Source: Thermoleophilia bacterium
GTDB lineage: Bacteria > Actinomycetota > Thermoleophilia > Gaiellales > JAICJC01
Length of the DNA stretch: 33,287 nt
Assembly: GCA_025928655.1 (NCBI GenBank)
Contig: JAICJC010000030.1
Coordinates: 1 to 33,287 of the forward strand
Direction: 5' to 3'
Part shown: piece after piece, positions 15,370 to 22,223 of the stretch
Position numbering within the stretch: the stretch's first letter is position 1
Layout of the letters: each line of letters starts with the position of its first letter
The notes under the pieces: model-generated
The model's database searches: none
Told to the model about the DNA's origin: nothing
Seen by the model: the letters and a program-made list of their open reading frames with translations, nothing else
Position numbers and translations under genes: made by a program

Positions 15370-16839
15370 TCAGGGCTTGCCGTTCCCCTTGCCGCTGCCG
15401 CCGGCGTTTCCGGATCCCGCGCCGCTGCCGTTGCCGGCGCCGTTGGCCGCCCCGTCGCCGTTCCCCGGGCCGCCGGCGGGCGGGGTCTGGGTCCCGCCGC
15501 CCTGATCCGTCTTCGTCGTGCCCGGCTTCGCCGGCCCGCCACCGCGCTCCGGCTGCGCGCCGTTGCCGGTCCCGGCTCCCTTGGCCTCGCCCTTGCCGGC
15601 CCCGTTGGCCTGGCCGTTCCCGGTCGCCCCGGTGTGGCCCGGCGCCGTTGCCGACTTGCCGTGGGTGGCCCCGGACCCAGCGCCGTTGCCCTGGCCATCG
15701 CCGTTGCCCCGACCATCGCCATTGCCCTGGCCGTTGCCGTTCCCGTTCGAGCCCGCGGTGCCGGACTTCCCGTTCCCGGCCCCCGTCCTGGCCGGCGGGT
15801 CGTTCCCGGGAGCGGCCGTGCCGGCGGTCCCGCCGGCCGAGGTGGTCGGGGCGGCCCCGCCGGTCGCCGGCGACCCGGGACGCGCCGAGACCGGCGCGCC
15901 GGCGGCGTGGGCCTTCGGAGCGGCCGCGACGGACGTCGCAGGCGCGGGGTGGAAGATCGCGTGGGTGACGGCGGTGCGCAGCGGATGCACCGCGGTCACC
16001 GCCACCGCCGCGGTGGTCGCGACCACGGCCACCTTGGTGAGGATCCCGGCCTTGGTCGCCGCCGAGACGGCGGTGACGGCGGAGACGCCGCCTCCCGTGC
16101 CGGCCGCGGCGCCGGTCGCCGAGGCGCCCGCGACGGCACCCGACACGCCGAACCCGGGAATCGCGGCCGAGAGGGTATGGAGCACGTGCGGGCCGGGCAC
16201 GAGCGCGAACGTGGTCGCGAACTCCGCGGCGCGCAGGAGGCGGGTCTGCGCGGTGCGGCAGCGGCGGCACCCGGCCAGGTGCGCCGACTGCGCAGGCGTG
16301 GGCGCGAGCATCTGCGCGAGACGGCCGCGGACGCCGGCGCACTCCCCGTCGCCCTCCTCGCGCTCGGCGACCAGCGCAGCCCGCGCGCGAACGAGCAGCG
16401 ACTCGACCGCGCCCGGCGTCGTCGCCAGCACGTCTGCGATCTCGTCCTGGGAGAGGCCGCTCCAGTGGCGGAGCACGAAGGCCTGATGCTGCGACTCCGG
16501 GAGCGACCACAGCGCCGCCCGCACCTGGGCGAGCGCCTCGGCCTCGTTCTCGTCGGACGCGAACGTCGGTGGCGGCTCGATCTCCGCCGCGGGCGTGTCG
16601 CGGCGGTCGCGGATGAGGTTGAGCGAACGATGCTTCGTGGCCTTGAGGAGCCAGGCTCGCGGGTTCACGAGCTCACGTCCGCCCTCGAGCGCCGCGTACG
16701 CCTGCAGGAAGACGTGCTGCACGACATCCTCGGCATCCTCGCGCCGCCCGGTGAGGTGCAGCGCGAAGCGGAACGCGTCGACAGCGTGCTCCTGGTACAG
16801 CGATGTGAGCTGCGCGCCCGCGCGCCCGTTCCTGTCCAC
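15370..16839 (-). CDS. ECF sigma factor fused to a zinc-finger anti-sigma-like domain, membrane segment and Gly/Asn-rich tail
   Basis: A 489-residue chain. Residues 10-80 are sigma region 2 (LYQEHAVDAFRFALHLTGRR, EDAEDVVQHVFLQAYAAL, then WLLKATKHRSLNLIRDRR). Residues 103-157 are region 4 (LWSLPESQHQAFVLRHWSGL, ADVLATTPGAVESLLVRARAAL). Directly after comes C167 and the motif H187-x3-C191-x2-C194 (HLAGCRRC), the signature of zinc-binding ZAS anti-sigma domains. A long Gly/Ala hydrophobic stretch (about 219-265, ending KVAVVATTAAVAVTAV) could cross the membrane. About 180 residues of Gly/Asn/Ala-rich repeats (NGNGQGNGDGRGNGDG) follow, ending GSGKGNGKP. Sigma and inhibitor thus appear in one polypeptide. 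The GTG at 16839 has GGAGGG upstream. The tail resembles that of the separate protein at 13942-14736. Confidence 0.85.
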   Translation of the reverse strand: MDRNGRAGAQLTSLYQEHAVDAFRFALHLTGRREDAEDVVQHVFLQAYAALEGGRELVNPRAWLLKATKHRSLNLIRDRRDTPAAEIEPPPTFASDENEAEALAQVRAALWSLPESQHQAFVLRHWSGLSQDEIADVLATTPGAVESLLVRARAALVAEREEGDGECAGVRGRLAQMLAPTPAQSAHLAGCRRCRTAQTRLLRAAEFATTFALVPGPHVLHTLSAAIPGFGVSGAVAGASATGAAAGTGGGVSAVTAVSAATKAGILTKVAVVATTAAVAVTAVHPLRTAVTHAIFHPAPATSVAAAPKAHAAGAPVSARPGSPATGGAAPTTSAGGTAGTAAPGNDPPARTGAGNGKSGTAGSNGNGNGQGNGDGRGNGDGQGNGAGSGATHGKSATAPGHTGATGNGQANGAGKGEAKGAGTGNGAQPERGGGPAKPGTTKTDQGGGTQTPPAGGPGNGDGAANGAGNGSGAGSGNAGGSGKGNGKP

Positions 16840-17000
16840 CTGTCCACACCCTCCACGACACCGGAGCGGGAAAATTCCTGCGCCCGTTCTCCAAATATCG
16901 GCGCGAGGCCCCCTTTTCGCTAGATGCCGGCGTCACTCCGCCGGGGGATCTTCACCCGTGGACCGCAGGAGATCCGCCCGATCGGGGTTCGTATCCCTGC

Positions 17001-18077
17001 ATGAGTCACGGACGGCACTCCTCCTCAATCCCCTGCCGCCGGCGGGGCAGGGAAGCACGGCGCAGGTCGCGAGAGAGCGGCCAGGCGGTCGTGATCCTCG
17101 TCCTGTTCCTCATGTCGCTCCTCGGCGTGGCCGCGTTCGCGATCGACTACGGCATGTGGTCGGTGAACCGCTCGCAGGTTCAGAGCGCGGCCGACGCCGC
17201 GGCGCTCGCCGGCGCCGCCGGCATCCCCGGCGGCTGGGGGACGGCGACGGGGTACGCGAGCAGCGAGTACACGAAGAACGGGAAGCCGGCGGACACCTAC
17301 GCGGCCTCGCAGGCGACCGATCTGGCCCCGAACGACTCCGTCATGGTGAACGCGTCTCGGAGCGTCGGCACCGGCTTCGCCGGCATCTTCGGCATCCACT
17401 CGGTCACGGTGTCCGCGAGCGCCCGCGCGACGATCCAGTCGTTCTCGCAGGTGAACGGGCTCAGCGTCATGCCGTGGGGCGTGCTGCAGGGCAGCTACAC
17501 GTCCGGCCAGCCCTACCCGATCTACACGAAGGACACCGCGAACGCCAACAATGGCGCCATCAGCCTGCCCTACGTGAACAACGCCAACTGTCCGGTGCCG
17601 AACGGCGCCAGCATCTACTCGGACGAGATCGCCGGCACGACGCAGGTGTGCCCGGTGTCGGTGGGGGAGACGGTGGACACGAAGCCGGGCAACAACTCCG
17701 GCCCGACCTCGCAGGGCCTGAACCAGCGCATCACGAGCTGGGAGACGCTGAACCAGATCGTCCAGTTCCAGGCCGACGGCACGGCCAAGCTCCTCGACCC
17801 GAACAGCCCGCAGCTCGTGCTCATCCCCGTGCTCACGAGCCAGAGCGGCCAGAGCGTCTGGCCCGACGGCACCAGCGCGCCGATGACCGTCGTCGGCTTC
17901 GCCTGGTTCGTGATCACGAGCTGCGGCGACCCCGCCGCCCCCACCTACTGCGGGAACAGCGACGGCAAGGAGGTGAACGGCGTGTTCGTCACGCTCGAGA
18001 CCTCGGCGACCGTCGGGACGCCCGGTGCGTACAACCCGCAGTCGAACACGGCCTACACGATCACGCTGACGAAGTAG
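17001..18077 (+). CDS. TadG-like pilus assembly / Flp-associated protein
   Basis: A 358-residue protein. A basic N terminus is followed by the TadE/TadG signature: SGQAVVILVLFLMSLLGVAA, then FAIDYG and SQVQSAADAAALAGAAG, with one membrane helix at about 29-50. The remainder is a polar, Ser/Thr/Asn-rich extracytoplasmic domain with four or more cysteines (NANCPVPNG, TQVCPV, TSCGDP, TYCGN) that could form disulfides. In Tad systems such pseudopilin-like proteins sit in the envelope and help assemble Flp pili, but no other tad gene is seen here, so it is an orphan. The ATG at 17001 has no convincing ribosome site. It is divergent from the fused sigma gene and shares a 161-base upstream region with it. 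Confidence 0.8.
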   Translation: MSHGRHSSSIPCRRRGREARRRSRESGQAVVILVLFLMSLLGVAAFAIDYGMWSVNRSQVQSAADAAALAGAAGIPGGWGTATGYASSEYTKNGKPADTYAASQATDLAPNDSVMVNASRSVGTGFAGIFGIHSVTVSASARATIQSFSQVNGLSVMPWGVLQGSYTSGQPYPIYTKDTANANNGAISLPYVNNANCPVPNGASIYSDEIAGTTQVCPVSVGETVDTKPGNNSGPTSQGLNQRITSWETLNQIVQFQADGTAKLLDPNSPQLVLIPVLTSQSGQSVWPDGTSAPMTVVGFAWFVITSCGDPAAPTYCGNSDGKEVNGVFVTLETSATVGTPGAYNPQSNTAYTITLTK

Positions 18078-18126
18078 CGCCGCCGCGGCGTTTGACGCCG
18101 GCGGCCGCCCGGGAACGGTACGCGGC

Positions 18127-18858
18127 ATGTTCGACCACGTGACGATCCGCGCCGCCGATCGCGGCGCGACGGAGCGCTTCTACGACACCGTGCTCGAGCC
18201 GCTCGGCATCTCGAAGTCCCACGCCGACGGGGACGGCGCCCTCTGGGACGACTTCGGCATGTACGCGGCCGACGGCACCCACCCGGCGACGCACGGCCTG
18301 CACGTCGGGTTCGTCGCGCCCAGCCGCGAGCACGTCGACCGGTTCTGGCAGACCGGGACGGAGGCCGGCTACCGGGACGACGGCGCGCCCGGGCCGCGTC
18401 CGGTGTACGGCGATGACTACTACGGCGGGTTCCTGCTCGACCCGGACGGCAACAGCGCGGAGGCCGTCCACCACGACACCCTGCGCTCCGGCGGCATCAT
18501 CGACCACCTCTGGATCCGGGTCGCGGACGTGGCGGCGGCGCGCGCGTTCTACGCGGCGATCGCCCCGCACGCCGGGTTCGAGCTGCGGCTCGACACGCCC
18601 GAGCGGGCGCGCTTCGCAGGCGCGTCCGGGTCGTTCTCCCTCCTCGCCGGCGCACGGCCGACCGAGCACCTGCACCTCGCGTTCCCCGCCCCCGACAACG
18701 CGACCGTCGGCCGCTTCCATGCCGCGGCCACCGCGGCCGGATATCGGGATCACGGGGCACCGGGGGAGCGGACGATGTACCACGACGGGTACTACGGCGC
18801 GTTCGTCCTCGACCCCGACGGGACCAACGTCGAGGTCGTCTGCCACAACCGGGGATAG
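18127..18858 (+). CDS. VOC family protein with two tandem glyoxalase-like domains
   Basis: 243 residues made of two similar halves (1-120 and about 125-243). Each begins with a beta strand holding a histidine (FDHVTIRA; IDHLWIRV) and ends in the family's DPDGN/T-x-x-E strand (LLDPDGNSAEAVHHD; VLDPDGTNVEVVCHN). GYRDDGAPGPRPVY and DYYGG in the first half pair with GYRDHGAPGERTMY and GYYGA in the second, showing internal duplication. Such metal-binding folds include glyoxalases, ring-cleaving dioxygenases and resistance proteins; the substrate cannot be told. The ATG at 18127 follows the TadG-like stop by 49 bases. The final residues lie close to the end of the convergent peptidase gene. Confidence 0.87.
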   Translation: MFDHVTIRAADRGATERFYDTVLEPLGISKSHADGDGALWDDFGMYAADGTHPATHGLHVGFVAPSREHVDRFWQTGTEAGYRDDGAPGPRPVYGDDYYGGFLLDPDGNSAEAVHHDTLRSGGIIDHLWIRVADVAAARAFYAAIAPHAGFELRLDTPERARFAGASGSFSLLAGARPTEHLHLAFPAPDNATVGRFHAAATAAGYRDHGAPGERTMYHDGYYGAFVLDPDGTNVEVVCHNRG

Positions 18859-18891
18859 CGCGGCCGGGACGGGCAGGCTCGAAACGGCGCG

Positions 18892-20031
18892 TCAGGGGTG
18901 CGGCCGGCCCTCACCGCAGCCGTGCTCGACCACGGCCTCGACGGGGAGCGCGTATGCGGTGACCCCATCGAGTCCGACGACGGTCTGTGCGGCAAAGAGC
19001 GCGTTCACGACCGCCTCCTCTACGGCCTCGACGGCCGCCTGAAAGAACGCGTCCATGTACGGGCCACCTTCGGACAGCTCGACGCTCGTGGCGAACGGTC
19101 CCTCTCGCCAGTGCGGGATCGTCGCGGCGGTCGAGAAGGCAACGGCGTACTCGCCACTTCCGTGCTCGGAGCTCGTCCCGGTGCGCGCAAGGCCGCTCTG
19201 CGCACGTCGGGCCAACCGCGCGAGCTGGCGCGCGTTCGCGGGGGCATCCGTGGCGAGGACGACGATGCACGACCCCTGCGCGCCGCCCGTCGCCGGGAAT
19301 CCCGGCGGGTGCGACGGCTCGAGCAGCCGGCCGACATGGAGCGCACCGATCCGCAGATCCGCCGATCGTCCGAAGTTCGCAAGCACCAGCGCGCCGACGG
19401 TGCTTCCACCGAATCCCGCCGAGAGCACACGGGACGCGGATCCGATCCCACCCTTCCAGCCGTAGCAGACCATTCCTGTCCCGGCCCCCACCGTTCCCTC
19501 AGGCACGTCTCCGCCGGTCGCCGTCTCGATCGCCTCGGTGACGTCCTTCGCCCGGACGTGACGCCCGCGAATGTCGTTCAGGCGCCAGTCATTGCATTCG
19601 GCGACGAACGGGTTCACGGTGCCCGTGGTGCGCCCGATCTCCGGGTTCTGGCCGAGGGCGTGCGTGACTACGCCGTCGAAAGCAGCGCCGACGCTGAGGG
19701 TGTTCGTGAGGACGATGGGCGTCTCGAGCACGCCCAGCTCGGCGACCTGCGTTACGCCGATGGCCTTCCCGAAGCCATTGATCACGTGCACGGCCGCCGG
19801 CACCTTGTCCCGGAAGAGGTTTCCGCCATGTGGCAGGACCGCCGTGACGCCGGTGCGCACCACCGGCCCGCCCTCCTCCTCAGATCCTGTCCAGAGCGTC
19901 GCGTGGCCGACGCGGACGCCTGCAACGTCGGTGATGGCGTTGCGGGGTCCGGGCTGCTCGACCCCGAGCTCGACCCCGAGAGCGCGCGCGCGCGGCCGCG
20001 GGGGCGGGGCGCCCAGGCGCTCACCCGCCAT
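18892..20031 (-). CDS. P1 family (DmpA/BapA/NylC-type) autoprocessing peptidase/amidase
   Basis: A 379-residue N-terminal-nucleophile hydrolase. The P1 family makes a precursor that cleaves itself before a serine, which then becomes the nucleophile. The conserved site reads QGSCIVVLATDAP with G253-S254, so cleavage should give a ~253-residue alpha chain and a ~126-residue beta chain. Other family elements are ITDVAGVRVGH near the N terminus, TAVLPHG, VLTNTLSVG, TVGALVLANFG (about 211-221) and SGEYAVAFST (292-301). Members release N-terminal D- or beta-amino acids from peptides and amides, or cut nylon oligomers. The ATG at 20031 overlaps the racemase-like gene by 11 bases. It is the last gene of a five-gene operon that begins with a permease. 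Confidence 0.9.
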   Translation of the reverse strand: MAGERLGAPPPRPRARALGVELGVEQPGPRNAITDVAGVRVGHATLWTGSEEEGGPVVRTGVTAVLPHGGNLFRDKVPAAVHVINGFGKAIGVTQVAELGVLETPIVLTNTLSVGAAFDGVVTHALGQNPEIGRTTGTVNPFVAECNDWRLNDIRGRHVRAKDVTEAIETATGGDVPEGTVGAGTGMVCYGWKGGIGSASRVLSAGFGGSTVGALVLANFGRSADLRIGALHVGRLLEPSHPPGFPATGGAQGSCIVVLATDAPANARQLARLARRAQSGLARTGTSSEHGSGEYAVAFSTAATIPHWREGPFATSVELSEGGPYMDAFFQAAVEAVEEAVVNALFAAQTVVGLDGVTAYALPVEAVVEHGCGEGRPHP

Positions 20032-20791
20032 TCGGCCGTCCCGTCATGGCGTCGTCGTGCCGTCCGCCGGCGATCGTCGCCATGCGTTCGGCGACAAGCT
20101 GTGATGCGTCGAGCAGCGGCCCGGTGAGCGTCAGGGCACACCGGCCGGCGAGCAGCGAGAGCTCTGTGCACCCGAGCAGGACCGCCTCGGCGCCCCGGGG
20201 GAGAAGCGACTCGGCCAACGCCGCCAGCGTGGAGGCAAGAACCCCGGCTGCCTCGGAGTCGGCCTTGATCGCGTAGATCACGCCCATCAGCCGATCCTGC
20301 TCCTCCTCGGTGGGGGTGACGACGTCGATCCCGTGGCGGGAGAGCTCGTCGTGGTAGAGGCGGCTGCGGACCGTGCCGGTCGTCGCGAGCAGGCCGACCC
20401 GGACGATCCCCGGGCGCGCCCGGCGCAGCTGCCCGACGGCCTCCTCCACCCACGACACGATCCGGGTCTGCACGCCTGCCCGCAGCGAGGGCACAAACGC
20501 CTCGGCGGTGTTGCACGGGATCACCAGGACGTCGGCGCCCATCGCTTCCAGCCGCAACGCCATCTCGAGCATCTTGGGGGTGGGATCCTCCCCGTCTCCG
20601 ACGAGAAACGCGGTCCGGTCGGGCACGGTCGGGTCGCTGTCGATCACGACGTGGAGGTGGTCCTGGTCGCGGCCGGCAGGGGTCGCGTCCACCAGGCGGC
20701 GGAAGAAATCGGCGGTGGCGGCAGGCCCCATGCCGCCGACGATCCCGACGGTGAGCCGTCCTGTGTCCGGGATCGGCACGGCCCCGGACAC
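20021..20791 (-). CDS. Aspartate/glutamate racemase family enzyme
   Basis: A 256-residue two-domain enzyme of the Asp/Glu/hydantoin racemase superfamily, which moves a proton at a carbon next to a carboxylate using two cysteines. Both are present: C93 in LVIPCNTAEAF and C208 in AVLLGCTELSLL. The N terminus TVGIVGGMGPAATADFFRRL is the typical aspartate-racemase opening (IGGMGP.AT..F). The GTG at 20791 begins ten residues or so before this fold; a second GTG follows closely in frame. It overlaps the peptidase gene and is 56 bases after the cyclase-type hydrolase. In this operon it may interconvert D and L forms of an intermediate; which one is unknown. Confidence 0.92.
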   Translation of the reverse strand: MSGAVPIPDTGRLTVGIVGGMGPAATADFFRRLVDATPAGRDQDHLHVVIDSDPTVPDRTAFLVGDGEDPTPKMLEMALRLEAMGADVLVIPCNTAEAFVPSLRAGVQTRIVSWVEEAVGQLRRARPGIVRVGLLATTGTVRSRLYHDELSRHGIDVVTPTEEEQDRLMGVIYAIKADSEAAGVLASTLAALAESLLPRGAEAVLLGCTELSLLAGRCALTLTGPLLDASQLVAERMATIAGGRHDDAMTGRPNGG

Positions 20792-20847
20792 CGTTCAGCT
20801 CCGGCGCGGCCGCGGCGCCCGAACGCGCTCCGTCCGTCGGCGCGCCG

Positions 20848-21567
20848 TCACTCGTCCTCCCAGGCGACCGCGCGCACCGGGGATCCGCTCGAGCCGGGAA
20901 CGGGCAGCGGCAGCGCCGAGAACCGCACCCGCTTTCCGGCCACCTGCTCGAGGTTTCCCAACCCCTCGATGATGTAGATGTCCTCGCGCAGGCAGATCGA
21001 ATGCGCCGGCCAGTGCGGCGGCGGCGTGGCCTTGTTGTAGTAGTCGTCGACGAAGAGGCCGTTGTACAGATGCTCGAATCCGAACGGCTGGACGCCGACG
21101 CTTCGGATCTGCTGGCGGACGAGCCACTCGGCCCCGTCGGGGGTGACGTAAGTTTGCTTGCGGATGAAGTCCTCGATCGAGCCCGGCTGCTCCGCCGAGT
21201 AGATGAGCACGATGTCGCCGGCCTTGACCTTCGGGCGCGCACGCTCGAAGTCCTCACTCGTCAGGCCGCGGCCGTTGGCGAACGAGCAGTCGATGACCAC
21301 TGCCTCCCCCACCAGCCGGTCGATGTCGATCTGGTCGACCGACGGCGAATCGGGGACGACGTGGATCGGCGCGTCGAGGTGCGTGCCGAAATGATCGTTC
21401 AGCGTCCACTGGCAGAGCGAGCCGTTGTCGGTGTCCCAATCGCGGAGGTGCGTGAGCTCGACCTCGCCGTACGGCCCCGGCTCGGCCACGATCTTTCCGG
21501 CGAGCTCCACGATCGTCTCGCGAGTCATCGGGCGGGTGAGGTCGATCAGGTGTGGCGACCAGGACAT
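20848..21567 (-). CDS. Cyclase family metal-dependent hydrolase (kynurenine formamidase-like)
   Basis: A 239-residue member of the family known as putative cyclase, which includes bacterial kynurenine formamidase and isatin hydrolase. The metal-binding signature HFGTHLDAPIHV is present with H59, H63, D65 and H69. Family strands IDLTRPM near the start and VIDCSF follow. Such enzymes open an amide or lactam-type bond, often in N-formyl or cyclic amide substrates. The ATG at 21567 has AAAGGAAG well placed upstream and follows the regulator stop by 14 bases. The operon shows no tryptophan pathway gene, so kynurenine is only one possibility. Confidence 0.9.
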   Translation of the reverse strand: MSWSPHLIDLTRPMTRETIVELAGKIVAEPGPYGEVELTHLRDWDTDNGSLCQWTLNDHFGTHLDAPIHVVPDSPSVDQIDIDRLVGEAVVIDCSFANGRGLTSEDFERARPKVKAGDIVLIYSAEQPGSIEDFIRKQTYVTPDGAEWLVRQQIRSVGVQPFGFEHLYNGLFVDDYYNKATPPPHWPAHSICLREDIYIIEGLGNLEQVAGKRVRFSALPLPVPGSSGSPVRAVAWEDE

Positions 21568-21581
21568 GCGGATACTTCCTT

Positions 21582-22223
21582 TCAGAACGCTGGGGGGGTG
21601 ATTGCGCTGATCTCGATGGCGGGGACCGTCCCGCGGTTTTCGATGCGGTGCAGCACCGAGCTGTCGAAGGCGATGCTGTCACCCTCCTCGAGCACGTACT
21701 CCTCGGAGCCGACGATGACGTGCAATGTTCCGGCCAGGACCAGCGCGCACTCCTGGCCCGGATGAGACATCGATTCCACCGGTGGGTGACCGGGATCGAG
21801 CTCGATCCAGACGAACTCGATGTTCCACCGCAGGTCGGGAGTGAGGAGCTCGTAGATCACGTGAGATTCGGGGAGCTGGAGGCGCTTGCGGCGATGGCGC
21901 CGAACGACGCCGACCGACGAGTTCTGGGCCACCTGCGCCGGCGCGGCTCCGTCCATGAAGAACTCGGCCAGCGGCACGTCGAACGCGTGGGCGATCTTCC
22001 GGAGCGAGACGACCGATGGCGCGGCCCTCCCCGTCTCGATCTGACTGACCATGCTGGCGGAGAGACCGACCTGCTCCGCCAGCTGTCGCACCGTCAGCGA
22101 CCTCAGCCGCCGGAGCTCGCGGACCCGAAGCCCAAGTCTGCGCAGCTCGTCGTCGTGGCCGGGCGCCGAGGACTCCCTGGTGGCGGCCGGCCGGAACTTC
22201 GGAGTTCGGCGATCGACACTCAC
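21582..22223 (-). CDS. XRE family regulator with C-terminal cupin domain
   Basis: 213 residues. An XRE helix-turn-helix spans about 30-92 (LGLRVRELRRLRSLTVRQLA, VGLSASMVSQIETGRAAPSV, ending PLAEFF), and a single cupin barrel covers about 145-210 (HPGQECALVLAGTLHVIVGS, then LEEGDSIAFDSSVLHRIENR). This architecture is that of PuuR-like regulators, where the cupin senses a small metabolite. The GTG at 22223 overlaps the permease stop (GTGA), with AAAGAAG upstream. Being inside the catabolic operon, it probably controls that operon in response to the imported substrate or a product. Confidence 0.93.
   Translation of the reverse strand: MSVDRRTPKFRPAATRESSAPGHDDELRRLGLRVRELRRLRSLTVRQLAEQVGLSASMVSQIETGRAAPSVVSLRKIAHAFDVPLAEFFMDGAAPAQVAQNSSVGVVRRHRRKRLQLPESHVIYELLTPDLRWNIEFVWIELDPGHPPVESMSHPGQECALVLAGTLHVIVGSEEYVLEEGDSIAFDSSVLHRIENRGTVPAIEISAITPPAF

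Noticed and set aside
15370-15960. Short repeated DNA in the sigma tail, at first glance array-like
   Set aside because: The repetition comes from codons for Gly, Asn and Ala in frame with the protein. There are no constant repeats with unique spacers, so it is not a CRISPR array.
16984-16999. GGGGTTCGTATCCCTG, resembling a tRNA T-arm
   Set aside because: The invariant A58 position is T, and no acceptor, anticodon or D-arm partner is found upstream.
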